From Armatimonadota bacterium (GTDB lineage: Bacteria > Armatimonadota > Fimbriimonadia > Fimbriimonadales > Fimbriimonadaceae), in contig JAFLBD010000003.1 of assembly GCA_017303935.1 (NCBI GenBank), forward strand, positions 62,001 through 126,000: DNA of 64,000 nt. The letters run 5' to 3'. The notes under the pieces were generated by a model, which saw only the letters and a list, made by a program, of their open reading frames with translations, was not told where the DNA came from and did not search any database. Position numbers and translations under genes: made by a program. Below are positions 29,909-39,286 of the stretch, one piece after another. Positions within the stretch are counted from its first letter, which is position 1. Each line of letters begins with the position of its first letter.

Positions 29909-31992
29909 GAATCAAAAAGCGTCCACTCAATCGGCCCGTAAGCGAGCTTTCGAACAGGTATGTCAATCGTGAATACAGTTGGCTGCAGTTTAATCAGCGT
30001 GTGCTTGAAGAGGCAGAAAATCCGCGTGTGCCGCTTTTTGAACGCCTCAAGTTTCTCGCCATCTTTGAGTCCAACCTAGACGAGTTTTACATGGTTCGTG
30101 TTTCGGGGTTGATCGAACAGCACGAAGGCGGCATTCAGGACTTGACTCCGGATGGGTTGACACCTTCTGAACAGCTGACAATGATCGCCGAAGTCGCCAG
30201 GGCGCTGCGGCAACGAGCAGCGAATCAATGGTCAGACGTCCTGCGACCGGCTCTCGAAGAAAAGGGCGTCCGAATTCGAAATATCGCCGATCTCCCAATT
30301 GAAAAGCAGATGGAGTTGCGGCAGTACTTCCGCGAAGAAGTCTTCCCGCTTTGCACACCGCTGATCTTGCATCCCGCGCCGAACGTGCCGTTCATTTCCA
30401 ATCGATCGCTCAATCTGGCCGTCACGCTCAAAGGCAAATCGAAAGGAATCTACATCGGCCGGGTCAAAATCCCTTCTGTCATCCCGAGGGTGATCGAAGT
30501 TTCGCCGGGTTCACTTGAATACGTTCTTCTTGAAGACCTCGTAAAGCACAATCTCGACTCTCTGTATCCGGGCACCAATATCCAGAGTGCGAATCTTTTC
30601 CGTGTCATTCGCGATGCTGACGTCGAAATCAAGGACCTGGAAGCAGCGGACCTCGTCAACGCTATCGAAGAATCTATTCGCGAGCGACGATTTGGCGCAC
30701 CGGTGTTGTTGGAGATTGAAGAAGGAACACCGACATCAGTGCGGAACACGCTCATGAAGTTGTTGGAATTGGATTCCGACGATGTTTTTGATGTTCGCGG
30801 ATTGATCGGCATGGACATGCTCAGCCAGATCGCCAAGCTCGACCTGCCCGATCTTCGCTTCCCACAGTTCTCTCCAATTAAAACTGAAGCGTTGAGCACC
30901 CCACAGAGTCTGTTTTCGATCATCGCTGAGCGAGACGTGCTGGTCCATCACCCTTTTGATAGCTTCTCGCCAGTGGAGAATTTTGTACGAAGCGCGGCGC
31001 AAGACCCAGATGTGATCGGGATCAAGCAAACCTTGTACCGTGCGGGTGCAAAATCTCCGATCGTCGAAGCACTGCTTGAGGCCGCAGAACGTGGCAAGCA
31101 GGTCGCGGTGATGGTGGAGCTCAAGGCTCGGTTTGACGAGAGCAATAACCTGGTTTGGGCCAGAGCCCTTGAGCGCGCTGGCGTTCACGTGAGCTACGGA
31201 TTCCCAAATATGAAGGTCCATTGCAAGCTCTGCTCGGTCGTGCGCCGAGAGGGTGGCAAGCTGAAATCCTACGTCCACATCGGGACCGGAAACTACAACC
31301 CAGACACCGCGCGGCTGTATACCGACGTTGGCTTGTTCACTTCGGACCCGGATATCACGCGGGACGTCCAGGAACTGTTCAACTACCTCACCGGACTTTC
31401 GAATCCGATGGAGTACAGGCAGTTGCTTGTTGCGCCAGACAATCTGCGCGATAAAGTCATCCAGCGAATTGAGCGCGAAATCGACTGTCACCGCCAATAT
31501 GGCAACGGCAGGATCATTATCAAACTGAATTCTTTGGTCGATCCCGAGGTCATCGAGAGTCTGTACGATGCTTCTAACGTTGGCGTTCAGGTGGATCTCT
31601 TGGTACGCGGCATCAGCTGCGTGCGGCCAGGCATTCATGGCATGAGCGAGAACATCCGGGTCAAGTCCGTAGTCGGCAGGTTCCTCGAACACTCGCGGGT
31701 TTACTATTTCGGCAACGGAGGCACTCCTGAAGCGCTCATTGGTAGTAGCGACCTGATGCGCCGCAACCTTGATCGCCGAATTGAGGTCTTGGTGCCAGTT
31801 CGGTCCGAAGTTCTCACTCGGATGCTGCATGACAATCTGCTCAGCATCTATTTGCAGGACAACACGAACTCGTGGATCATGCAATCCGATGGCTGCAGCC
31901 AACGGAAAATCGAAGATGGCGACAACGCTTTTTCGGCACAGAAGTACTTGATTCAGCATCCTTTTGCGCCGCATCAAGTTCCCGGTAAGTGA
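29905..31992 (+). CDS. ppk1: Polyphosphate kinase 1
   Basis: 695 residues from ATG 29905, overlapping ppx by four bases; a longer upstream frame is not needed. It builds polyphosphate from ATP. The N domain carries NREYSWLQFNQRVLEEA, the head domain FESNLDEFYMVRVSG. The two histidines of the active site are in MKVHCKLC (His439) and FLEHSRVYYFG (His596), which agree in spacing with E. coli His435 and His592. YVHIGTGNYNPDTARLYTD is also typical. The C-terminal 25 residues are not conserved. Confidence 0.96.
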   Translation: MRIKKRPLNRPVSELSNRYVNREYSWLQFNQRVLEEAENPRVPLFERLKFLAIFESNLDEFYMVRVSGLIEQHEGGIQDLTPDGLTPSEQLTMIAEVARALRQRAANQWSDVLRPALEEKGVRIRNIADLPIEKQMELRQYFREEVFPLCTPLILHPAPNVPFISNRSLNLAVTLKGKSKGIYIGRVKIPSVIPRVIEVSPGSLEYVLLEDLVKHNLDSLYPGTNIQSANLFRVIRDADVEIKDLEAADLVNAIEESIRERRFGAPVLLEIEEGTPTSVRNTLMKLLELDSDDVFDVRGLIGMDMLSQIAKLDLPDLRFPQFSPIKTEALSTPQSLFSIIAERDVLVHHPFDSFSPVENFVRSAAQDPDVIGIKQTLYRAGAKSPIVEALLEAAERGKQVAVMVELKARFDESNNLVWARALERAGVHVSYGFPNMKVHCKLCSVVRREGGKLKSYVHIGTGNYNPDTARLYTDVGLFTSDPDITRDVQELFNYLTGLSNPMEYRQLLVAPDNLRDKVIQRIEREIDCHRQYGNGRIIIKLNSLVDPEVIESLYDASNVGVQVDLLVRGISCVRPGIHGMSENIRVKSVVGRFLEHSRVYYFGNGGTPEALIGSSDLMRRNLDRRIEVLVPVRSEVLTRMLHDNLLSIYLQDNTNSWIMQSDGCSQRKIEDGDNAFSAQKYLIQHPFAPHQVPGK

Positions 31993-32084
31993 AACTACCA
32001 GCTAGCAGAAGCGCGGGACCTTCGGCGGTCTAGCAATCTCGCGAGCGAACATTTGGTTGTAAAACGGCGACAATAACCATAAGG

Positions 32085-32216
32085 ATGCCCACACAAAAAC
32101 CAATGCCGGTGTCACCAGCCACAGAAGTTGCTCAGGAAAAACTAGAAAAGCTCATGATCGATGCTTGGCGACGTGAGCACGAAGAATCGGAAGAAGAAGA
32201 ATCTTCTAACGACTGA
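32085..32216 (+). CDS. Possible 43-residue acidic protein
   Basis: A frame from ATG 32085 encodes a small hydrophilic protein: a Pro-rich start (MPTQKPMPVSP), a helical middle (ATEVAQEKLEKLMIDAWRR) and an acidic tail rich in Glu and Ser. The ribosome site is weak. It follows ppk1 by 92 bases and its end overlaps the convergent S51 peptidase gene by 11 bases. It may be a real microprotein co-transcribed with ppk1, but codon evidence is thin. Confidence 0.35.
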   Translation: MPTQKPMPVSPATEVAQEKLEKLMIDAWRREHEESEEEESSND

Positions 32217-32880
32217 GCCATTCTGGCTTGCCTTCAGACTCGATCAACTTCCCTTCGCGGATGACGATCCACTCGCCTTCGCTTATCCCGACGCCTCGTT
32301 CCACGGGCCAATGATCTAGCGCAAATTTTAAGCGGACTTGGCGGTCACGATTGCGATAGTGCGTGTCCACCAGAAACGGCACCAAACCAATGCCTTCCGA
32401 TCGCAGTGGCAGATTGTCATCTGTCATCCCTCCGATCATCGGATTGCTGAGCACCATCGCTCCAGCGCTCGTTCCGAAGAAGCAAACTCCATTATCGAGC
32501 GCTTGCCGAAACAGCTTTTGCGCAAATTGGGCGCCTAGAGCGGCAACAAGCCTCTTCTGATCCCCTCCGGGCATCCAAACGCCCTTGGCGTTCAGCACGA
32601 GGTGAGCGAGCTTTCTATTGGTTGCGGGGCCAGGTTGATCCCCGAACGCGATGACGTTTTTCGCTCCGTTCTCTTTAAGGAACTGGGTTGACCCGTCAGC
32701 GGATTTCTGCGGCTCAGCTGACGAATAGCCCAGAACGATGATCTTCTCGTCGGCTCCTCCGATCGCTCGAAGGAACCGAGCGACCACCTTTGGACTGGTC
32801 TTGCCTCCACCGGCAAGGATAATTGTGCCGGGTTCTGGCGTTGCGCTGACCATTGCTGTAAGCAGCAGGCTAGAGAGCAT
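32206..32880 (-). CDS. Exported cyanophycinase-like peptidase (S51)
   Basis: 224 residues with a short signal peptide (MLSSLLLTAMVSATPEPG). The S51 fold starts TIILAGGGKTSPKVVARFL. The nucleophile Ser138 is in FFGTSAGAMVLSNPMIGG, and the candidate His is in FLVDTHYRNRDRQVRL, both typical of cyanophycinase (rather than aspartyl dipeptidase PepE). Cyanophycinases cut beta-Asp-Arg bonds, but secreted members in bacteria that lack cyanophycin have unknown substrates. No cyanophycin synthetase is in the window. Confidence 0.85.
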   Translation of the reverse strand: MLSSLLLTAMVSATPEPGTIILAGGGKTSPKVVARFLRAIGGADEKIIVLGYSSAEPQKSADGSTQFLKENGAKNVIAFGDQPGPATNRKLAHLVLNAKGVWMPGGDQKRLVAALGAQFAQKLFRQALDNGVCFFGTSAGAMVLSNPMIGGMTDDNLPLRSEGIGLVPFLVDTHYRNRDRQVRLKFALDHWPVERGVGISEGEWIVIREGKLIESEGKPEWLSR

Positions 32881-32883
32881 GGA

Positions 32884-33285
32884 TCAAATCTCGGGTCTGC
32901 GCCATTCGAGACGCAAGGAAGGAAGCAACTGCTCGTCTTTACGAATCGGCAAATTGCTGTTCATCAAGAGATTTTGAATTCGGCGCTCGGCCTCAGATCG
33001 AAACTCCTCAAACTGAGATTCCATGTCCTCGCGCATCTTATCCATGTCTTCCAGGAGCCGGAGGATGATCTCCACTCCCGCCAGATTGACACCGATTTCT
33101 TGCGTCAGCCGCTGAATTCGCTGGACTCTTTGAATGTCCACCATGCTATACAAGCGATTCTTTTGGCCGACTCGGCTCGGGTTGACCAGGCCGAGCCTTT
33201 CGTATTGCCGCAAGGTTTGCGGATGGACATTGCACAGACGGCTTGCAACACCGATCATGTACAGCGGCTCTCGGTCGGCGCTCAC
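32884..33285 (-). CDS. hspR: Heat-shock repressor HspR (MerR family)
   Basis: 133 residues from GTG, overlapping dnaJ by four bases. The MerR helix-turn-helix is YMIGVASRLCNVHPQTLRQY, followed by the wing ERLGLVNPSRVGQKNRLYS. The C-terminal half is a long helix (EMEDM-like, residues 75-115) for dimerisation. This N-terminal pattern with NVHPQTLRQYE and the position directly after dnaJ are those of HspR in Actinobacteria, Deinococcus and others. It should repress the dnaJ operon by binding HAIR sites; one is present upstream of dnaJ. Confidence 0.88.
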   Translation of the reverse strand: MSADREPLYMIGVASRLCNVHPQTLRQYERLGLVNPSRVGQKNRLYSMVDIQRVQRIQRLTQEIGVNLAGVEIILRLLEDMDKMREDMESQFEEFRSEAERRIQNLLMNSNLPIRKDEQLLPSLRLEWRRPEI

Positions 33286-34331
33286 GCCTTGACCTCCGCT
33301 TGTGCCATCTGTTCGAACAACTCGCGCTGTTCTGGAGTGAGATTTTTGGGCAATGCAATCTTGAGTTTCACAAACAGATCACCTCTCTGATTAGAATTCA
33401 ATTTCGTCATTCCTTGATTCGCTAGCCTGAGCGTTTGGCCAGGTTGCGATCCCTCGTTAATCTTCATCGTGAGTGTCCCGCGGAGTGTCGGAACTCGTAC
33501 TTCCCCGCCCAAGACAGCAGTCGTCAGGCTAACTGGCACTTCGGTTTCTAGATCGTCACCCTTTCTTTCGAACTGAAAGTGCTTTTCGGCTTTGACCACA
33601 ACGTAAAGGTCGCCCGCGCGGCCATTTGCGCCGACCGATCCTCGGCCAGGTACCCTGAGCTTCCTTCCTTCCGGAATCCCGGCGGGAATCTTCACCTCAA
33701 CCCGTTTGTTGCTGAGCACGACGCCGTCGCCGCTGCAGGTCGGGCATCGTTCCAGGGTGGATTTTCCGGTGCCGCCACAACCTTCACAGGGTTGTGACAT
33801 GCCGAACATTCCGCGCTGGGCTCCCGAACCTTGGCAAACGGGGCAAGTTCTCGAAGACTTCAGCCGGACGAATCCTGTTCCGTCGCAAGACTTGCAACTA
33901 TCTTGAACTTGGTAGCTGAGCGTGCGGCTGGTGCCTTTGTCGATTTCTTCGAGCGGCACAATGATCTCTTTGGTGAGGTCTTTGGCTTCGACACCTTTGG
34001 GCCTACTCCCTTCTGCTGGCGCGGTATGAAAGAATTGCTCGAAGATCGAGCCAATGCCACCACCGCCGAAGTCGAAATTGACTCCGCCAAAGTCGCCTCC
34101 GCCAGACATATTCTCGTAATTCTCGCCAAAACGGTCGTACGCTTTGCGCTTTTCAGGATCGCTGAGCACTTCATTTGCTTCGCTGATCTCCTTGAATTTG
34201 GCTTCGGCGGCCTTATCCCCTGGGTTCACATCAGGATGGTATTTGCGTGCAAGCTTTCGATACGCTGATTTGATTGTCTTATCATCAGCGGACCGGCTTA
34301 CGCCCAACACCTTGTAAAAGTCCTTTGCCAC
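33282..34331 (-). CDS. dnaJ: Chaperone DnaJ (Hsp40)
   Basis: 349 residues, preceded by AGGAG. The J domain (1-70) contains the HPD tripeptide in KYHPDVNPGD. A short Gly/Phe region follows (GGGDFGGVNFDFGGGGIG). Four CxxCxGxG zinc motifs are intact: CKSCDGTG, CPVCQGSG, CEGCGGTG and CPTCSGDG. The C-terminal substrate-binding beta domains end at KVRIALPKN-like sequence. It stimulates DnaK and works with ClpB. There is no dnaK or grpE beside it; it forms a two-gene operon with hspR. Confidence 0.96.
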   Translation of the reverse strand: MAKDFYKVLGVSRSADDKTIKSAYRKLARKYHPDVNPGDKAAEAKFKEISEANEVLSDPEKRKAYDRFGENYENMSGGGDFGGVNFDFGGGGIGSIFEQFFHTAPAEGSRPKGVEAKDLTKEIIVPLEEIDKGTSRTLSYQVQDSCKSCDGTGFVRLKSSRTCPVCQGSGAQRGMFGMSQPCEGCGGTGKSTLERCPTCSGDGVVLSNKRVEVKIPAGIPEGRKLRVPGRGSVGANGRAGDLYVVVKAEKHFQFERKGDDLETEVPVSLTTAVLGGEVRVPTLRGTLTMKINEGSQPGQTLRLANQGMTKLNSNQRGDLFVKLKIALPKNLTPEQRELFEQMAQAEVKA

Positions 34332-34353
34332 GTTATGCTCCTACACTCAATAC

Positions 34354-34374
34354 CATGAGTATATAACGCTCAAG
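34354..34374. promoter_or_regulatory. HAIR-like HspR operator upstream of dnaJ
   Basis: CATGAGT-N7-GCTCAAG matches 12 of 14 fixed bases of the HAIR inverted repeat CTTGAGT-N7-ACTCAAG with exact 7-base spacing. It lies 22 bases before the dnaJ ATG and covers the A/T-rich stretch TATATA likely to contain the -10. Supports autorepression of dnaJ-hspR. Confidence 0.72.
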
Positions 34375-34388
34375 TCGGGCGATTGGTT

Positions 34389-34428
34389 TCAAAACAAGAG
34401 TGCCCCGGAGAATTTTTCTCCGAGGCAC
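34389..34428 (-). terminator. Terminator of rpoBC
   Basis: On the minus strand GTGCCTCGGAGAA and TTCTCCGGGGCAC form a 13-bp stem followed by TCTTGTTTT, 22 bases after the rpoC stop. Confidence 0.85.
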
Positions 34429-34449
34429 CTGTAGAGAGGAAATTCTCTC

Positions 34450-37400
34450 TTAGTCGAGGCTTGGCTCTTCAGTACCGTCTTCCAGCCGAACTTCCTCTTG
34501 GAAGCTGGCCATATCGGCGATGCTGATTTCCGGCAGATCGAGTTCGTCTTCGAGAATCGTCTCGTCTGCTTCCACCAACGCGGTGAGCGATTGTTGCGCC
34601 CAGCTTGGTGCGGATCGATCAACTTCGATTCCGACATCTTGATAATGTCGAACGCCGGTACCAGTTGGGATCAAGCGACCAATGATCACGTTCTCCTTCA
34701 GACCGATCAGCGAATCTTGCTTTCCTCGCACTGCAGCTTCCGTCAACACGCGAGTCGTCTTTTGGAACGACGCAGCTGACAAGAACGAATCCGTGGCAAG
34801 CGATGCTTCGGTGATACCGAGCAGAATCCATTCGGCTTCTGCCTCTTGCGGATCTCGCTCAACATCTTCACCTGTCGCAGGATCAACGTACTTGATCTTC
34901 TTCTCTTCGGCGATCATCTTTCGCACTCGATCAGTCTCGCGTTGGAACCGGAATCGGTCCACGATCTGACCTGGCAAGAAGCTGGTATCGCCTGGCACCT
35001 TGACCTGTCGCTTTCGGAGCATTTGGCGAACGATGACTTCGACGTGCTTATCGTTGATGTCAACACCTTGGCTCTTGTAAACGCGTTGCAAGTTCGCGAT
35101 GAAGTAGTCGTAAACCGCGTTGGCGCCTGCGAGCAACAGAACTTCGTGTGGATCAAGCGGACCGCCAGTGAGCGGGTCACCCTTAATAATCTTCGAACCC
35201 TTGTTGACTGGCAACTTACCTTGCGGTGGAACCAGCACAGGATAGAGAATCTTAACCTTCTCGATTCCTTGTCGCCGTAGAACCTGCAGGGTCGGCGCAG
35301 TCAGCTTGGAGCCAACCAATCGCTCGAGGCTTGGCTCGAGTCGACCATTTTCGCCTCGCTCCCAATCTTGCTTTTCACTGATGAACGCATCTCGGAGCGG
35401 TGCGGTGGTCGGCACGTCAGCCTCTACCACGACCCATCGGCCAAAGCTAGACTCTTGGACGTCGATCACATAACCCGAGACCGGGCAGATGATCGCCTTA
35501 CCACGTGGGTTGCGCCGTGCTTCGAAGATTTCTTCGACACGGACGATACCGCTCGATTCACCCGTCCAGGTGACAAAGAAGGTCTTTCGGCTTCGATCCC
35601 AGAGCTTTTGGCTATCTCGGTCGAGCTTTTCAGCAGCCTTGGCAGCGGCCTTTGTTTGGCGCGCTGTCATCTTCTTTTCGCCGTCGGCTTCTTCGGTTTC
35701 GCGGTTCATCAATCCCTTGATCACCGATTCTTGATTCTCGATGAGCTTGGTAGGATCGAAGTCCTTGAGATCGGTTGAAGTAGCCGCGCTAAAGTCCGCA
35801 AGGAAGAGCTTAATGAACTTACCGGTTTTGTACTGGTTCGTTCCTGCAATAACCTTTGCACCCGCAACACCACCGGTGTGGAAGGTACGCATCGTTAGCT
35901 GGGTACCCGGTTCACCAATCGACTGGGCCGCGATGATTCCGACTGCAACGCCGATTTCAATCGTCTTCTTCGAAGACATGTCCATGCCGTAGCAGGTCGC
36001 GCAAACGCCTTGCTCAAGTTCGCAGGTCAGTGGCGATCGAATCTTGAGACCCAGTTCACCGTGTTCGGTGATCGTGAATCCAAACTCTTCGTACTTCTTG
36101 CCGATCTTCTCGCGCTCTTCATCGGTATCGACAGCGGCGATCTCCTTGAGATAGTCCTTTTCGAACTTTCCGATGTGAACAGCGAGGTCTTCCGAGACCA
36201 TCGTTCCGTATTCGACGATTGGCTGCTTGGTTTCTCGGTCGATGACCGTAGCCAAGGTGTGGCGACCGATCACTCGATCTTGGATCGATTCGATCTGTTC
36301 GCCTTCATCCAGCAATCGATGAACGATAATGCCTTCGGTCGTACCGCAATCGCGCTTCTTGATGATCACGTCTTGGGCGACGTCGCAAAGACGGCGCGTC
36401 AAGTAACCCGCGTCAGCAGTTCGAAGTGCGGTATCGGCCAATCCCTTACGGGCACCGTGGGTGGTCACGAAGTACTCAAGCATCGACAGTCCGCGATGGA
36501 ACGAGTTCTTAACCGGCAATTCGTAAATTACTTCGTTGAACTGGTTCATCATGAGGCCGCGCATTCCGGAGAGCTGCGAAAGCTGCTTCACCGAACCACG
36601 AGCACCGGACACCGTGATAATCGACAGTGGATTCATCTGGTGCATACCGTGCACCAGCTCCTTACCGATTTCGTCGTACGTTTCTTGCCAGAGCTTCACG
36701 AGGCTGTTTTGCATTTCGTTAAAGCCGAGCATTCCGCGTCGGAACTGTTGGTCGATACGCTGGGATCGGTTGTCTGCTTCGGCGAGGATTTCTTCTCGTC
36801 GTTGCGGCGGGTCCATGTCCGTGAGCGCGATGCTCAAACCGTACTTGGTGGCCCACTTGAATCCGAGGTCCTTCATGTCGTCGAGCAACTTGATCGTATT
36901 CTCCTTTCCGGCGACCTTGTGCGCAGTCACAATCGTTTCTGCAATCGCCTTCTTGGTGAGTTCGATGTTGATAAAGTTGTCGGCGTACTTCATCGGGAAC
37001 GGCAAGATTTCGTTCAAGATCAGCTGGCCAGGGGTCACCTGGAATAGCTTCGTCTCGTGCTCCATCTCGAGTTCCTTGAGTTCGCGGACTTCGTCACCGT
37101 TCTCGTTCGTGATCGTTTCGTAAGCGTACTCTTGACCAGTCTTTGGATCGCGGTAGTCGACTTCCGACTCTGGTCGGCAAATCGGCCTGGTCAATCGAAC
37201 CAGAACTGGGTCATTGATGATAAATCCTCGATCTTCTGCACTCACGTTGTCCATGACATACAGAACCTCGTCGATTCCGCTGTAAACGTGCGGCGCTGGG
37301 TTCTTGTCTGGATCTGCCTTGTGAGCTTCGATCTGAGCCTGAAGACGATTCTTACCTTCGACGCGAGTGAATGTCAGCGCGTAGCAACCCAAAACGATGT

Positions 37401-39198
37401 CTTGGATCGGCGAAACGGTTGGCTTTCCGTCGGCTGGGCTAAACAGGTTCTGCGTCGAGAGCATGAGCACTCGAGCTTCAGCCTGCGCTTCCGTGCTGAG
37501 TGGTACGTGCACAGCCATCTGGTCGCCGTCAAAGTCCGCGTTATAGGCGTGGCAAACGAGCGGGTGAACCTGAATCGCCTTACCTTCAACGAGAATCGGC
37601 TCGAAAGCTTGAATTCCCAATCGGTGAAGGGTCGGAGCACGGTTCAGAAGCACCGGATGCTCGGCGATGACTTCTTCGAGGCCATCCCAAACCGCCGGGT
37701 GCATTCGGTCGATCATGCGCTTTGCAGTCTTGATGTTCTGCGTGATCTTCTTTTCGACCAAGCTCTTCATCACGAACGGCTTGAACAGTTCGAGCGCCAT
37801 CTCCTTCGGCAGACCGCACTGGTGCAGCTTAAGGTGAGGACCAACCACAATCACCGATCGTCCGGAGTAGTCCACACGCTTACCGAGGAGGTTCTTTCGG
37901 AACCGGCCTTCCTTACCCTTGAGCATGTCGCTCAAGGACTTCAGTGGGCGCTGGTTGCTACCAACGACAGGTCGGCTTCGTCGGCCATTGTCGATAAGCG
38001 CATCCACGGCTTCTTGGAGAAGTCGCTTTTCGTGGTTGATAATGGACTCAGGAGCTTGGATTTCCATGATCCTCTTGAGTCGGTTGTTGCGGTTGATAAT
38101 TCGTCGGTAAAGATCGTTGAGGTCCGAAGTCGCGAACCGGCCACCATCGAGCTGAACCATCGGGCGCAATTCAGGGGAGATGACAGGAACGGAGTCCAAA
38201 ATCATCCAATCTGGTCGGCTCTTCGAGCTGATCAGCGCTTCGCACAGTTCGAGTCGCTTGATTGCTCGGGCTCGCTTTTGGCTAGTCGTGACAACGATTT
38301 CGTGGCGGAGTTCTCGCGCCATTCGCTCTAGGTCGACGCGTCGCAGCAGCTCCTTGGCTGCGTCTGCGCCGATGTTTGCGCGGACCAAGCCACCAAGGTC
38401 GGTGCGAAGTCGTCGATCGACGGCATCAAGCATCTTGCTAATTGCGCGCCACTTGTCTTCTTCGATGAGCTGATTGAGTTCAAGCTTGCCAAGTAGATCG
38501 ACGGCGACGTCAAGATCCTTGAGTCGGTCGTCTGCGTCGCGGTATTCCGCACGAATTCGGTCAAAGGCAGCCTTCATGCGCTCTTTGACAAACTGCTCAT
38601 CCATGTACTCGTCTGGGTTGTTGCGCATCTCGTTGGTGAGTCGCGTAACCGATTCGAGTTCCAGGTCTTGCATCTGGACCATGATGTGCTTCTTCTCCGC
38701 TTCCACAGCTTCGCGGATTTTCGGCATCATCTCCTGGATTTGCTCAGCTTCGATATCAATGATGATGAAGCTGGCAAAGTAGATGACCTTCTCGAGCTGT
38801 CGTGGGCTGATATCTAGGATCAACGAAAGTGGGGATGGGACACCCTTGAGGTACCAAATGTGGCACACAGGAGCGGCGAGTTCCACCACACCCATGCGTT
38901 CTCGGCGGACCTTGCTGCGGGTGACTTCAACGCCACATCGCTCGCAAATGATCCCCTTGTACTTGATCTTCTTGTATCGACCGCACGAGCATTCCCAGTC
39001 CTTTACAGGACCGAAGATGCGCTCGCAGAACAGACCATCGCGTTCGGGTTTGAACGTTCGATAGTTGATCGTCTCCGGCTTCTTGACCTCGTAGCTGATC
39101 ATTTGGCCGTTGGCGTCTTTGCGGATCGACCAGCTCCGAATTTCTTCGGGGCTAGCGATGCCGATACGGATCTTATCAAAAAGGCTTACGTCTGCCAT
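34450..39198 (-). CDS. rpoC: DNA-directed RNA polymerase subunit beta'
   Basis: 1582 residues, longer than E. coli (1407) or Bacillus (about 1200). The N-terminal zinc site has Cys70, Cys72, Cys85 and Cys88 ([20 protein letters not shown]). The Mg-binding catalytic loop [12 protein letters not shown] is at 553-564. The second zinc site is complete (RDCGTTEG and [13 protein letters not shown]). The bridge helix and first trigger-loop helix ([12 protein letters not shown]) are intact. About 103 residues, rich in Lys/Ala, then interrupt the trigger loop (1114-1216) before [12 protein letters not shown] resumes, at the site of E. coli SI3 but with no resemblance seen. The C-terminal tail is acidic. 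It follows rpoB after an 88-base spacer with a hairpin. Confidence 0.98.
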   Translation of the reverse strand: MADVSLFDKIRIGIASPEEIRSWSIRKDANGQMISYEVKKPETINYRTFKPERDGLFCERIFGPVKDWECSCGRYKKIKYKGIICERCGVEVTRSKVRRERMGVVELAAPVCHIWYLKGVPSPLSLILDISPRQLEKVIYFASFIIIDIEAEQIQEMMPKIREAVEAEKKHIMVQMQDLELESVTRLTNEMRNNPDEYMDEQFVKERMKAAFDRIRAEYRDADDRLKDLDVAVDLLGKLELNQLIEEDKWRAISKMLDAVDRRLRTDLGGLVRANIGADAAKELLRRVDLERMARELRHEIVVTTSQKRARAIKRLELCEALISSKSRPDWMILDSVPVISPELRPMVQLDGGRFATSDLNDLYRRIINRNNRLKRIMEIQAPESIINHEKRLLQEAVDALIDNGRRSRPVVGSNQRPLKSLSDMLKGKEGRFRKNLLGKRVDYSGRSVIVVGPHLKLHQCGLPKEMALELFKPFVMKSLVEKKITQNIKTAKRMIDRMHPAVWDGLEEVIAEHPVLLNRAPTLHRLGIQAFEPILVEGKAIQVHPLVCHAYNADFDGDQMAVHVPLSTEAQAEARVLMLSTQNLFSPADGKPTVSPIQDIVLGCYALTFTRVEGKNRLQAQIEAHKADPDKNPAPHVYSGIDEVLYVMDNVSAEDRGFIINDPVLVRLTRPICRPESEVDYRDPKTGQEYAYETITNENGDEVRELKELEMEHETKLFQVTPGQLILNEILPFPMKYADNFINIELTKKAIAETIVTAHKVAGKENTIKLLDDMKDLGFKWATKYGLSIALTDMDPPQRREEILAEADNRSQRIDQQFRRGMLGFNEMQNSLVKLWQETYDEIGKELVHGMHQMNPLSIITVSGARGSVKQLSQLSGMRGLMMNQFNEVIYELPVKNSFHRGLSMLEYFVTTHGARKGLADTALRTADAGYLTRRLCDVAQDVIIKKRDCGTTEGIIVHRLLDEGEQIESIQDRVIGRHTLATVIDRETKQPIVEYGTMVSEDLAVHIGKFEKDYLKEIAAVDTDEEREKIGKKYEEFGFTITEHGELGLKIRSPLTCELEQGVCATCYGMDMSSKKTIEIGVAVGIIAAQSIGEPGTQLTMRTFHTGGVAGAKVIAGTNQYKTGKFIKLFLADFSAATSTDLKDFDPTKLIENQESVIKGLMNRETEEADGEKKMTARQTKAAAKAAEKLDRDSQKLWDRSRKTFFVTWTGESSGIVRVEEIFEARRNPRGKAIICPVSGYVIDVQESSFGRWVVVEADVPTTAPLRDAFISEKQDWERGENGRLEPSLERLVGSKLTAPTLQVLRRQGIEKVKILYPVLVPPQGKLPVNKGSKIIKGDPLTGGPLDPHEVLLLAGANAVYDYFIANLQRVYKSQGVDINDKHVEVIVRQMLRKRQVKVPGDTSFLPGQIVDRFRFQRETDRVRKMIAEEKKIKYVDPATGEDVERDPQEAEAEWILLGITEASLATDSFLSAASFQKTTRVLTEAAVRGKQDSLIGLKENVIIGRLIPTGTGVRHYQDVGIEVDRSAPSWAQQSLTALVEADETILEDELDLPEISIADMASFQEEVRLEDGTEEPSLD

Positions 39199-39241
39199 GT
39201 TATTTGTGTGTTTGTCGAGTTAAAACGCTTGTTAAATCCTG

Positions 39242-39276
39242 GAGCCTGAACCACCCAAAAAGGGTGATTCAGGCTC
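39242..39276 (-). other. Hairpin between rpoB and rpoC
   Basis: On the minus strand GAGCCTGAATCACCC and GGGTGGTTCAGGCTC form a 15-bp stem with one G-T pair and a TTTTT loop. No T run follows, so it is not a standard terminator; an RNA-processing or stability element, or a partial terminator, is possible. Confidence 0.65.
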
Positions 39277-39286
39277 AATTTTGGGG

